The notes under the pieces were generated by a model. That model was not told the DNA's origin, did no database searches, and saw nothing but the letters and a program-made list of their open reading frames with translations. From positions 1-39,839 of the forward strand of contig CAJUIK010000002.1 of assembly GCA_910585875.1 (NCBI GenBank): 39,839 nt of DNA. Direction: 5' to 3'. Positions 1 to 8,763 of the stretch are shown one piece after another (the stretch's first letter is position 1; the number at the start of each line of letters is the position of its first letter). The stretch comes from an uncultured Eubacteriales bacterium (GTDB lineage: Bacteria; Bacillota; Clostridia; Oscillospirales; Butyricicoccaceae). A program made the translations under genes and the position numbers.

Positions 1-18
1 CGGGGCTGTTCACGGGGT

Positions 19-101
19 TTGGGGTACGGCCCCAACGAGCAAAAATGGACTTCCAGCGGTCACGCTGGAAGTCCATTTTGAGCATTTGTGGGAACAAATG
101 C
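19..101. repeat. three tandem perfect hairpins at left edge
   Basis: Three inverted repeats lie side by side. The first is a 6-bp stem at 19-24/30-35. The second is a perfect 17-bp stem at 42-58/63-79 with a 4-base loop. The third is an 8-bp stem at 82-89/94-101. The middle one has A/T-rich arms, so it could act as a bidirectional terminator for a gene to the left of the window and insulate the operon to the right. Such clusters are also found at ends or recombination sites of mobile elements; which applies here cannot be told. Confidence 0.6.
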
Positions 102-140
102 ACTGCTCGCGAAATAGGAAATAAATTTTGGAAAAGCATG

Positions 141-169
141 TTGATTTTGTTCGCTATTCCGACTATAAT
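141..169 (+). promoter_or_regulatory. sigma-A type promoter of the methyltransferase island operon
   Basis: A -35 box TTGATT (141-146) and a perfect -10 TATAAT (164-169) are separated by 17 bases. The first start codon, at 203, lies about 30 bases downstream. This is the only good promoter I see before the methyltransferase genes, so it probably drives the whole 203-8119 block. Confidence 0.7.
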
Positions 170-202
170 AGACACGAGACATCCTTTACGAGGTGGTCAA
201 AC

Positions 203-394
203 ATGGACTAAATTTCCATCAAACAACTCTCTGAGAAATGGGGTATTTCCACACGCAGGATTCAGATTCTTTGCCGTGATGGTCGTATTTCCGGTGTAAT
301 GCGGATTGCTAACACTTGGGCTGTACCAGCAGATGCAGAAAAACCTAAAGATGCGAGAGTGAAAAGTGGGAAATTCAGAAAGAACGGAGATTGA
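203..394 (+). pseudogene. small helix-turn-helix DNA-binding protein, nonsense codon at position 3
   Basis: The frame from ATG at 203 encodes a small MerR/excisionase-like helix-turn-helix protein of 63 residues. It contains stretches such as SIKQLSEKWGIS and RRIQILCRDGRI followed by a basic tail. A good ribosome site (aggtgg, 191-196) sits in front of the ATG. However, codon 3 is TAA (209-211), so the usual reading is interrupted. Either the gene is dead, or translation restarts at the ATT codon at 212, which is possible but rare. Proteins of this kind are commonly found beside DNA-modification genes in clostridial islands, so it may have regulated the operon that follows. The next gene starts 4 bases after its stop, so even an interrupted frame could matter through coupling. 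Confidence 0.65.
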
Positions 395-397
395 TTT

Positions 398-1084
398 ATG
401 AAAAAGTCTCACTTTGTTTTCTTGATTATGTCGTGTGTTTATCTAGCTGTTGCAGTGTTGAGTTTTACTAAAATAATCGTTGTGTCGGACAATATTTTAC
501 TTGGACTTTCTATGGCAGCACTACTTATGTCCTTAAGTGAAATTTTTGAGGGTTGGCTTTTTTATAGAGTTGGTAAAAATGAATTGCGTTTCATTTGCCT
601 TTTTACGGCGAATGTCCTGAAAGAGATGATTTCTTCTGGATCCAATGTAAATAACAACCTCGTAAGTGTTGGAAATATGAAAAAGAACGTTGAACAGTTT
701 GTATCCCACTATGAATTGGGTGTCCATCCGAGCGAATACTTGAAAAACAAAAAGAACCATTTTTTACAAAACACATCTGTGTTGTGTTTTGTGCTATCAA
801 TTACTGTTTTTCTTTCTACACCATTTTTGCCGCCAATTTCAGCAAAGAGGGGATCGATGTTTTTGACACTACTTGCTTTTTCAGTGATGTGCTTAAACCT
901 TTTTGTTTCTGAATGTGTTAGCGAGATTGGTGAAAAAAGAAATAGTTTCTTTAATAATACTCAAATCATTATTGAGGCAATTTATCCTGGCTTTTCTGGA
1001 TATTTGAACAGAAGTCTATACTATCATGAAGACTGTGTTGCCCCCAATATTGGAATGGGAGGCAAGACGGATGCCCACACTTGA
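398..1084 (+). CDS. four-helix membrane protein of unknown function
   Basis: This 228-residue protein begins with MKKSHF and has a hydrophobic pair at the N-terminus (about residues 7-27 and 31-50). A polar middle section of about 75 residues follows, then a second hydrophobic pair (about 128-148 and 155-175). This predicts four membrane spans with a cytoplasmic central loop. No catalytic motif is recognisable. It begins 4 bases after the stop of the broken helix-turn-helix gene and precedes the methyltransferases, so it looks like a member of the same operon. The composition is markedly AT-rich compared with the chromosome from 8.6 kb onward. Membrane proteins inside anti-phage loci sometimes act as effectors; that role is only a possibility here. 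Confidence 0.7.
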   Translation: MKKSHFVFLIMSCVYLAVAVLSFTKIIVVSDNILLGLSMAALLMSLSEIFEGWLFYRVGKNELRFICLFTANVLKEMISSGSNVNNNLVSVGNMKKNVEQFVSHYELGVHPSEYLKNKKNHFLQNTSVLCFVLSITVFLSTPFLPPISAKRGSMFLTLLAFSVMCLNLFVSECVSEIGEKRNSFFNNTQIIIEAIYPGFSGYLNRSLYYHEDCVAPNIGMGGKTDAHT

Positions 1085-1158
1085 ATGGATCTGAAAAAAC
1101 AAGGTAATCAACCATTTATGAAGCCCATCGGAAGAATAAGCAAAGCAGGAGGGTAGTT

Positions 1159-2934
1159 GTGGAAAATCTTGAAAAACTGTATGCGAAACCGTTGCCCTCA
1201 TCCAGATCTGGGGCGTTCTACAACGCTTTTCCATATCCGACCAAGATATCCCCGGAGACTATCGCAGTCTATATTGCCTGTGCCACGGAACCAGGGGACA
1301 CCGTGCTGGACGCTTTTGGCGGAAGCGGGAGTACCGGCATTGCTGCTCTCATGTGCGAACATCCAACCCAGCGGATGGAGGACATCGCCACCTCGCTTGG
1401 CGTAGTCCCTAAATGGGGCGCAAGGAATGCTGTACTCTACGAAGTTGGAACCTATGCTTCATTCGCCGCCAAGACGATTATGAACCGGATCACGGCCATA
1501 GAATACCAGAAAGCAGTCAACGAGTTTCTAGAGCATGCAACTAAACTTGTAGCTGATGCCTATTCTGTTAAGGATCCCAACGGGAACATAGGCGTACTCC
1601 GCTATGCCATATGGTCGGAGTTATTAATCTGCCCGGACTGCGGTGCAGAGCTTTCCTATTTCGCCCACGCTATGTCCCGGAACCCAGCAGCATTCGCTAA
1701 GAAGATTACCTGTCCATATTGTGGCAGAACACACAAAACGGATGATATGGCGTTCTCTATAGAGGACTACAATGACCCAATTCTCAAGCGGACAATCTCT
1801 AGGAAAAAACGCATCCCAGCGTGGGTTTATGGTAGTACAGATGGAAAGAACTGGGACAGGCCGGCGTGTCCGGAGGATTCCGGCTCACTACGATGCAGAG
1901 AACTTTTTCCAACTCATGACGAACCCAAGGAAATCCGCTGGGGTGAATTGCACCGATCAGGCTACCACTATGGGATTACGCATCTCCATCATTTCTACAC
2001 AGAGCGGAATTATCTTGTGATGTCGGCACTTTGGCATCTTGCAGAGACGTTTCCCGGATGTCAGGGGGACGCACTGAAACTGTTGCTCTTGAGCTATAAT
2101 GCTACGCACTGTACGCTTATGACTCGTGTTGTCGCTAAGAAAAACGCCAGCGACTTCATCCTAACAGGAGCGCAGAGCGGTGTGCTTTATGTAAGCAAAG
2201 CTCCTGTCGAAAAAAATATTCTGTTGGGACTCTATCGTAAAGTGAAGCCTTTTGCCGAGGTATACACAATGCTGGAGAGATGCACCGGAACTATGGAAAT
2301 CCACAACCGTTCTAGCATCCAAATGGATGAGGCGGATAGGAGCGTTGATTTCGTATTCACGGATCCTCCATTCGGAGATTTCATTCCCTACGCCGAGGTA
2401 AACCAGATCAACGAATTGTGGCTCGGGAATACAACTGACCGGGCAGATGAGGTTATCATCAGCCCGTCCCAAGGCAAAGATGTATCAGTGTATCAGAACA
2501 TGCTGATGGCAACGTTCCATGAGATTGATCGTGTACTCAAGCCAAATGGGTATGTCTCTGTCGTGTTCCATGCAGCAAAGGCGGCGGTTTGGGATGCTTT
2601 CTACTCTGCTATCTCTAATGTTGGCTTCCGCGTTGAACGTTCCAGCATTCTGGATAAGACGCAAGCTAGCTTTAAACAGGTGGTATCTGAAGGTTCCGTG
2701 CGGGGCGATCCCCTATTTCTACTGCACAAAACCGCTTCGGTAAAGGCAGCAGAAATATCGGATGACGAGATATTGGACAAGATCATGGCTGAGAATAAGT
2801 CAAATCAGTCTTTCGATATGAGGCGCTGCTATTCCATGTACGTTTATGCATGTCTGGAATATGGCATTAGAGTGGCAAAGGACGCTAAACAGGTCTACAA
2901 ACGCTACGACCAATGGAAAGGCAGGCAGGTATGA
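1159..2934 (+). CDS. DNA methyltransferase (N4/N6 type) with inserted zinc ribbon
   Basis: The product has 591 residues and starts at GTG behind an aggaggg ribosome site (1148-1153). The S-adenosylmethionine motif reads DAFGGSG at residues 51-57. The catalytic motif DPPF is at 402-405, followed by a conserved-looking segment around IPYAEVNQ. Between them lies a long insertion with two CxxC knuckles (C158/C161 and C185/C188), which looks like a treble-clef or ribbon zinc site and may help recognise DNA. DPPF fits amino-methyltransferases (N6-adenine or N4-cytosine). The motif order, SAM motif first and catalytic motif far downstream, differs from the common beta-class order. The last bases overlap the next gene by ATGA, so the two are translationally coupled. 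The target site cannot be deduced. Confidence 0.85.
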   Translation: MENLEKLYAKPLPSSRSGAFYNAFPYPTKISPETIAVYIACATEPGDTVLDAFGGSGSTGIAALMCEHPTQRMEDIATSLGVVPKWGARNAVLYEVGTYASFAAKTIMNRITAIEYQKAVNEFLEHATKLVADAYSVKDPNGNIGVLRYAIWSELLICPDCGAELSYFAHAMSRNPAAFAKKITCPYCGRTHKTDDMAFSIEDYNDPILKRTISRKKRIPAWVYGSTDGKNWDRPACPEDSGSLRCRELFPTHDEPKEIRWGELHRSGYHYGITHLHHFYTERNYLVMSALWHLAETFPGCQGDALKLLLLSYNATHCTLMTRVVAKKNASDFILTGAQSGVLYVSKAPVEKNILLGLYRKVKPFAEVYTMLERCTGTMEIHNRSSIQMDEADRSVDFVFTDPPFGDFIPYAEVNQINELWLGNTTDRADEVIISPSQGKDVSVYQNMLMATFHEIDRVLKPNGYVSVVFHAAKAAVWDAFYSAISNVGFRVERSSILDKTQASFKQVVSEGSVRGDPLFLLHKTASVKAAEISDDEILDKIMAENKSNQSFDMRRCYSMYVYACLEYGIRVAKDAKQVYKRYDQWKGRQV

Positions 2935-4898
2935 GTCGGAACCACATCCAAGACAATCATCGGAAGCGGTACGGGCAGTTTTTCTCTGGGCGGAAAGTCG
3001 CAGAGTTGCTGGCAGCTTTACTGCCCGAAGATATTACGATTGACAGCATAATTGACCCTATGGCAGGGGAAGGAGACCTTCTAAAAGCTGTTCAGTCAAA
3101 GCTTGCAGAAGGCGGCAGGATAGTCGGAATCGAGATTGACCCCCCGGTGGCTACTACATGTGCTGGGGTGCTTCCAGATGCCAAAATCTTTAATACGGAC
3201 GCTTTTGTATGCGATGATGCTGTTACGGATGAGGGTTGGAATCTCGTAATCACTAATCCCCCATATGTCCGATACCAGCTCCAGGACGGCGCAGATGGTG
3301 TTATCGCATCTGGCGAGATAATCCGCAAAAATCTAGTCGAACGTCTCTATAGCCTACCGCATTTACCACCCAAGGATAGGGAATTGCTACTTAAACTCGC
3401 CAAGGGCTATTCCGGTCTGTCGGACATGGCTGTCCCGTCATGGCTTCTTTGCGCATCCCTAGTCAAAATGGATGGATTGCTTGCTATTGTCGTGCCGGAA
3501 ACCTGGCTTAGCCGCGAGTATGCTGCGCCCATTCAATACATGCTGGCAAAGTGCTTTGATATCCTTGCCATCGTCAGGGATGTCAATGCTTGCTGGTTTG
3601 ATGATGTGTTGGTAAGAACCTGCTTGGTTGTAGCAAAAAGGAAACCTGTCTGCCTTTTGAATGAGATAGATTATCCTGTGTTATGTCTGGATCTCGAATC
3701 AAGCCTCATAGATAATGATTCTCTGATTGGGAAAATGGAGTACTGTGGCAGGATTGGTTTCAATGCACTGTCTGTCGTATTGGCGGAAGGGAAGGATGTA
3801 GATGGCGAGGGCTATGCGCTATCGTCGAAACGATCCTCCGAGATATTTCTTGGTATGGCGGACATTGCAAAGACGGCCAAATGGGCGTTGCTTGAGGATA
3901 GAAATGTAGCACGCTATACAACAGTTATTCCCGCCAATATACTTTCCGCAATTGCTAAACCTAACTATACCGGTGACTTCATAACGCTCGGGGATCTTGG
4001 AATTGCATGTGGGCAAGGATTGCGAACTGGTGCGAATGGGTTCTTTTATCTGGACATCAATGACGAGGACGAAAGATGCTTTTCTATCTCCGTTAAGCCG
4101 TGGCAGGGTAATAATAGAGATATATCCATACCGAAACACAATATCATTAAAGCACTGCGTAACCGAACTCAAGTCGATGGCCTAACGGTATCTGTGGATG
4201 ATCTTCATTCCGGTGTTCTGTACATCCAGAGTGAGGCACGGCAGACCGACCTGAATCGCTGCTCCAACCCTGGGATTTATGCGGTTCTAGACGATGCTAT
4301 CGCAGGATATATCAATGATGCAGAACGATATTGTGATGAAAAGGGAAGAACCTTCAGGGACTACAGCGCTGTGAAGCCAAACGAACGAAAGGCAGGGAAT
4401 GCCTATCTGCGTTTCTGGTATATGCTGCCTCCAATGGCGCAACGTCATTTGCCAAATCTGTGTATGACTCGAGTCAATGCCTCTAGCGCAGAGTGCATCT
4501 ACATACACCAAGAACCAAGAAACCCAATCGCTGTTGATGCGAACTTTGTTACGCTTTGGGGGGCAGAGTCCCGTGCTGTTGCCATTGCTTTCGCACTGCT
4601 GAATTCTGTCTGGACAAAGTGCTATCTGGAGTGCGTTTGCACAATCATGGGTGGAGGCGCACTGAAGCTGGAGGCCGCCCATCTGAGAAAACTGAGGTTT
4701 CCTCGCTACTCGGATACTGAGTTGGATATACTGGAACGATTCGGGAAGGAACTTATGCGCAATGGCTCGATGGATAGCTCACTGCTGAAGGACATAGATA
4801 TGGCAACACTTCACCCTGTCGCAAATGTAGAAGATGCTGTAAAACAGCTGGACAGACTACTCTTAAGAAAACTTTCGGAAAGGGGAGCGGAACGATGA
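2931..4898 (+). CDS. N6-adenine DNA methyltransferase, Eco57I/type I-like
   Basis: This 655-residue protein starts at ATG 2931, overlapping the upstream stop as ATGA; an ATG 18 bases earlier is possible but less likely. The N-terminus has GQFFSG (motif X-like) and the SAM motif DPMAGEGD at residues 42-49. The adenine-methyltransferase signature NPPY is at 109-112. The C-terminal half contains IMGGGALKLEAAHLRKL. A similar stretch occurs in many type I, IIG and Eco57I-like enzymes near the specificity region, so recognition is probably built in. No nuclease or helicase motif is visible. It is the middle gene of three coupled methyltransferase genes. Confidence 0.87.
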   Translation: MSRNHIQDNHRKRYGQFFSGRKVAELLAALLPEDITIDSIIDPMAGEGDLLKAVQSKLAEGGRIVGIEIDPPVATTCAGVLPDAKIFNTDAFVCDDAVTDEGWNLVITNPPYVRYQLQDGADGVIASGEIIRKNLVERLYSLPHLPPKDRELLLKLAKGYSGLSDMAVPSWLLCASLVKMDGLLAIVVPETWLSREYAAPIQYMLAKCFDILAIVRDVNACWFDDVLVRTCLVVAKRKPVCLLNEIDYPVLCLDLESSLIDNDSLIGKMEYCGRIGFNALSVVLAEGKDVDGEGYALSSKRSSEIFLGMADIAKTAKWALLEDRNVARYTTVIPANILSAIAKPNYTGDFITLGDLGIACGQGLRTGANGFFYLDINDEDERCFSISVKPWQGNNRDISIPKHNIIKALRNRTQVDGLTVSVDDLHSGVLYIQSEARQTDLNRCSNPGIYAVLDDAIAGYINDAERYCDEKGRTFRDYSAVKPNERKAGNAYLRFWYMLPPMAQRHLPNLCMTRVNASSAECIYIHQEPRNPIAVDANFVTLWGAESRAVAIAFALLNSVWTKCYLECVCTIMGGGALKLEAAHLRKLRFPRYSDTELDILERFGKELMRNGSMDSSLLKDIDMATLHPVANVEDAVKQLDRLLLRKLSERGAER

Positions 4899-7800
4899 TG
4901 GATACCGAACGTTTATGGAGTTTTGTGCGTGATGCGCAGGTAATGATAGACCATGGGGATGTAGAGGATAGGTTGCGGCATTTTCTATCCACTAGTTTAT
5001 CGAGTATCTTTCCAGACTCGCCTTGGTGGGTTCGCGCCCATGCCTTGGGTTCTGAAGAGCATGTGCGGTTTGCAAATGTCCATGGTACCGAGCGGGGCGG
5101 GTTCGTGGATACTGTGATCGGCAAAACAGCAGTGGAATACGAGAAAAATCTGACCCGCCCGGCCATCTTCAATGAGGGATATCGTCAGGTCAGGGAATAC
5201 TGCGCCGCACTCCGCAACGCCGGAATCCCCAAAGATGAGATTTTGGGCGTTCTTTCGGATACCGTACGTTGGTACGGTTATAAGGTACATACTACGGATT
5301 TGCCGGAGGGGCGGACACTCTTTGGAGCGGACGATGTGACTTTGACGGAAATAGCCAGCGTCGATCTTTCCGTCGGAAGTGCCGAAGAGGCTCAGCGTTT
5401 TGAAACATTCGTTACACAGTTCTTCGACAGAGACAGTTCACGCCTACTAAACGCAGATACACTTGCGATGGACTTCGGCGTGGACAGCAGCTTTTATGGG
5501 GAGCATATAGCTACCATACGAGATACCATCTCCCAGGCCATGGACACCAAACCGGAATACGCAGAGTTCATCAAGCAGCTCTGGCAAAACTTCGTATCCT
5601 ACCTCGGTGTTTCGGACTACGGAAGTTTCTCTCTGGAAACCTATGTCAATGAGTTCTATCTTGTGACGACGGCCAAGACTATTTGTGCCAATATGCTTGC
5701 CGGAGAACCTGTAATCAGTGATTCCTCTGGCATAAAAATGATTATTAACGGATCTTATTTCGCAACAAAGAATATCTCTAACTTTGTTGACTACGATTAT
5801 TTCGGATGGCTCAACAACGATCCTTTCGCGGACAGTTTCGTCGGATTCGTAGCTGAGATGCAAAATAGCATGAAGGCTTATGATTTCTCGCGTATCCCGG
5901 ACAAGGATCTATTCGGAAAGCTGTTGGCGCAACTGGCCAATCGAGAACATCGACTCCTGCTGGGCCAGGAGTTTACTCCGTACTGGATTGCTTGGGAAAT
6001 GGCAGGGTACTGTCTGGAGCACCTTGGCGACAATGCTCCCCGTGCTATGGACATGTGTTGCGGATCTGGTGTATTTTTGATTGAGATGATTAAGGCCGTT
6101 CGCAGAGAATACGGCATCTCGGTAGATAATTATTCAGATGAAAAGGATGCTATCGCATTCTCGTGCGTTATGGGATTTGACATAGACCCACTGGCTGTGA
6201 TGCTGGCGAAGGTCAACTGGATTATCGCTATGCAGGATCTGTTTCCGCTACACCAAGGAGATATCACAGTACCAATCTACCATGCGGATTCCCTTTTCGT
6301 GGACACGCCTATCATGCGCCGGATGGTAGGTGCAGATGGTGAGACATATACATTTCGGTTCGACCGCGATGAAGTGGCACTACCCGGTTTTCTTTTTCAG
6401 GCGGAACACAGAAGGCTTTTCGATGCTTTTATGGCGAAGATACACCATATCTCGATGGCGCGGGCGGTCGAAACTAACCCCGGTACATTGTGCTTCAGCT
6501 TAGTGGACAGGCTTATTGAGGCTACGGAGGCAGATTCCGATACAGTTTTGGAAGCTACCGAACGCGAAACTCTTTTTGCCCCTGCTATACAGCTTATCAT
6601 GGAACTGGAGCGGCTACAACGTGAGGGACGCAACGGCATATGGCATTTCATTCTCTGCAATAGCTACCGCCCAAGCCTTTCACGGCGGCAGTTCAACTGC
6701 ATTATCTCTAATCCTCCGTGGATGGCGATGAGCAAGCTAGCAAATAATCCGTATAAGCATTCCCTGCAGGAGATAGCTACGAAGTACGGCATTAGACCCA
6801 CAGGCGCGTCCCATCCGCATATGGAGTTGGCAACCATCTTCCTGCTGAGTGCGGTAGATCGTTATCTGGATGACGGCGCATGCTGGAGTTGTATCATGCC
6901 CGGGAGCCTGCTGGGCGGCTTCAACCACAACGCACTACGTCTGGAACGATACAGAACATCGGATGCAGGACTCACCTTGCGTGTCACGGAAATCTGGGAT
7001 CTGCCAGCGACGGCGTTCAAAAATAAGGCAATCGTCCTATCTGGTGAGAAGAGCGCTGGTATGTCCCCAGATGAACTCGATGGTCGCTGCTACAGCGATG
7101 GCGGCCAGTTTTCACCTTGTGTGTATACTCTGGTCAGGCAGGGTGAGCGCACCGCCTGGACGAACAGCGGCAGGAATGTCACACTTGCAGAGGCAATAGG
7201 TGACGGCGGGGTGAATTTTACGCAGGGGGCAGATTTGATGCCTCGTACAGTGGTATTTCACAAAACTATCAACCGTCCCGGTGGGCGTTGGGATCTCGAG
7301 CCGATTACTGAGGATAGTGATTTGCGATATCTTATGAATGATGTCCACCAATGGAACTGCAAGGATTTAGTAGCTGCTGGCGTTAGCGGTGCATATATGT
7401 ATGATGCATACTTGTCCAAGCATATGTCACCGTTCTTTGTGGCAGAACCTGCCAAAGCGTTTATCCCTGGGAGGTCTGAGGGCGGTAAATGGCGTCCTGT
7501 AGATGCGGGAGAACGCGCCTTGGTGAGCGCAGGAACGGAAGCAGCGTTCGCTCAGATTGAGGCAGGGATGGGGATGAACCTTGCCGCATATTTTACAAGA
7601 AAGGTCAACTTGCGAAACAAATTGGATCAGCAGAATTTCTCCACTGGGAATTGGCTGGTGCTCTCCAACGCCGGAGGTGCCAATCCGTGCGCTGCTTTTG
7701 TTGACCTTTCTGGGAAGGACAGAACGCGAATCCTAGTGGATCAAACATTGTACTGGCATATCGCCCAGAGCAAAGAGGAAGCACTTTATATTGTTGGGAT

Positions 7801-8119
7801 GTTGAACAGTTCCGCCATGTCTGAGGCCATTAAGGACTTCCAGCCAGATGGTGGTTTCGGCAAGAGACATATCCATACAATCCCATACAAGATGATCCCT
7901 CCATTTAATGAGGATAATCCTGTCCATGTGGAAATCATGGAGAAGACGCAAATACTGATGGATGAATGGCTTTCTTTGGGCGGGGGCGATGGCATTGGGC
8001 GCTATCTGGAACCAGGAAGCGGCACATTGTCCATGCGAAGACGGAGACAGCAGACGGCAATACGGGAGCTTTCAAGTTTTTCTGCATATGATCTGGCGTG
8101 TAAGATACTGTTTGAGTGA
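4895..8119 (+). CDS. large N6-adenine DNA methyltransferase with putative N-terminal nuclease
   Basis: The product has 1,074 residues and begins at ATG 4895, overlapping the upstream stop by 4 bases. The methyltransferase core starts near EFTPYWIAWEM, with the SAM motif DMCCGSGVF at residues 386-394 and the catalytic NPPW at 606-609. The C-terminus contains FGKRHIHTIPYK, a pattern I associate with target-recognition ends of type IIG-like enzymes. The first ~370 residues are extra. Within them D72, E81/E83-K84 and Q98xxxY102 are spaced like a PD-(D/E)XK nuclease core of the RecB/HsdR kind, so a restriction-modification fusion is plausible. The lysine falls one place off the textbook ExK, so the nuclease assignment stays tentative. 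Last large gene of the island. Confidence 0.82.
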   Translation: MMDTERLWSFVRDAQVMIDHGDVEDRLRHFLSTSLSSIFPDSPWWVRAHALGSEEHVRFANVHGTERGGFVDTVIGKTAVEYEKNLTRPAIFNEGYRQVREYCAALRNAGIPKDEILGVLSDTVRWYGYKVHTTDLPEGRTLFGADDVTLTEIASVDLSVGSAEEAQRFETFVTQFFDRDSSRLLNADTLAMDFGVDSSFYGEHIATIRDTISQAMDTKPEYAEFIKQLWQNFVSYLGVSDYGSFSLETYVNEFYLVTTAKTICANMLAGEPVISDSSGIKMIINGSYFATKNISNFVDYDYFGWLNNDPFADSFVGFVAEMQNSMKAYDFSRIPDKDLFGKLLAQLANREHRLLLGQEFTPYWIAWEMAGYCLEHLGDNAPRAMDMCCGSGVFLIEMIKAVRREYGISVDNYSDEKDAIAFSCVMGFDIDPLAVMLAKVNWIIAMQDLFPLHQGDITVPIYHADSLFVDTPIMRRMVGADGETYTFRFDRDEVALPGFLFQAEHRRLFDAFMAKIHHISMARAVETNPGTLCFSLVDRLIEATEADSDTVLEATERETLFAPAIQLIMELERLQREGRNGIWHFILCNSYRPSLSRRQFNCIISNPPWMAMSKLANNPYKHSLQEIATKYGIRPTGASHPHMELATIFLLSAVDRYLDDGACWSCIMPGSLLGGFNHNALRLERYRTSDAGLTLRVTEIWDLPATAFKNKAIVLSGEKSAGMSPDELDGRCYSDGGQFSPCVYTLVRQGERTAWTNSGRNVTLAEAIGDGGVNFTQGADLMPRTVVFHKTINRPGGRWDLEPITEDSDLRYLMNDVHQWNCKDLVAAGVSGAYMYDAYLSKHMSPFFVAEPAKAFIPGRSEGGKWRPVDAGERALVSAGTEAAFAQIEAGMGMNLAAYFTRKVNLRNKLDQQNFSTGNWLVLSNAGGANPCAAFVDLSGKDRTRILVDQTLYWHIAQSKEEALYIVGMLNSSAMSEAIKDFQPDGGFGKRHIHTIPYKMIPPFNEDNPVHVEIMEKTQILMDEWLSLGGGDGIGRYLEPGSGTLSMRRRRQQTAIRELSSFSAYDLACKILFE

Positions 8120-8172
8120 CAATCTTCCGACAGTCAATGCTAAATGTGTAAAGAGAAATCATTATACACGAC

Positions 8173-8181
8173 TGGTATAAT
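8173..8181 (+). promoter_or_regulatory. extended -10 promoter element
   Basis: The string TGGTATAAT (8173-8181) matches an extended -10 box. No good -35 box lies upstream. It could start a short transcript covering the small frame at 8215-8349. Confidence 0.35.
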
Positions 8182-8214
8182 GAGTTGACTGTAACATTAA
8201 GAGAGGTCGAGCAA

Positions 8215-8349
8215 GTGGCTATTGCTGCTACAGATATCCGCCTATGGTTTATGGAAAAAGCAGAAAGATATGACAATATTCGCACTTTAAAAACCAAGAT
8301 GGAAAATTCGTTTTCTGACAAATTAACGGAGACCTTCATAATCGAGTGA
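8215..8349 (+). CDS. possible small protein of 44 residues in island tail
   Basis: A GTG at 8215 lies 8 bases after a gagagg ribosome site and opens a 44-codon frame ending at TGA 8349. The product is charged and probably helical (for example LWFMEKAERYDNIRTLKTKM). The frame is open further upstream to 8152, so this may be the remnant of a larger gene rather than a true small gene. I do not recognise the sequence. It sits directly behind the methyltransferase operon in the AT-rich tail of the island. Confidence 0.35.
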   Translation: MAIAATDIRLWFMEKAERYDNIRTLKTKMENSFSDKLTETFIIE

Positions 8350-8434
8350 TTCTTGAGTGTTAGCAAATATTTTGAATAGCTCTACTTTCCACTCGCTTAT
8401 GAAACAAACTGCTCGGAACCCTACCTCATTTCAA

Positions 8435-8472
8435 AAAGAACCACAACCGCAAATGTGCAGTTGTGGTTCTTT
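8435..8472. terminator. bidirectional terminator hairpin
   Basis: A perfect 13-bp inverted repeat (8435-8447/8460-8472) carries A and T runs on its outer edges, so it can terminate in either direction. It closes the methyltransferase island on the right. Confidence 0.75.
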
Positions 8473-8734
8473 ACAGTGCTCTGAATGACTAGTTCATTAT
8501 TGTCCTTATGTGAGACAGCTCTAGAAGCGGATTTTTGATATCTTCGGTGAAAATATCCTTGACAAATGGCGTCTTGAAAGGCTTTGCTGGAAGGCTCTAT
8601 GGAAAAATCGCAGGGGCTGGGGATTGGAGCTTTGCGCATCGATTTTTCCGCTCAGTCCTTGGCCCATTTTGCCGATTGCACCAAGCTCCAGCCGGGGGGA
8701 AAATCGTGCAAAACGCTGAAATTCCGCCGGGCCC

Positions 8735-8763
8735 TTTGTTTTGCGGGCTTGGGGGCGTATAAT
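8735..8763 (+). promoter_or_regulatory. promoter of the MFS/GNAT operon
   Basis: A weak -35 TTTGTT (8735-8740) and a perfect -10 TATAAT (8758-8763) are 17 bases apart. They sit 41 bases before the MFS start codon. Confidence 0.6.

Noticed and set aside
1..8600. complete BREX, DISARM, type I or type III system
   Set aside because: No helicase, ATPase, PglZ, specificity subunit or Res subunit is visible in the window.
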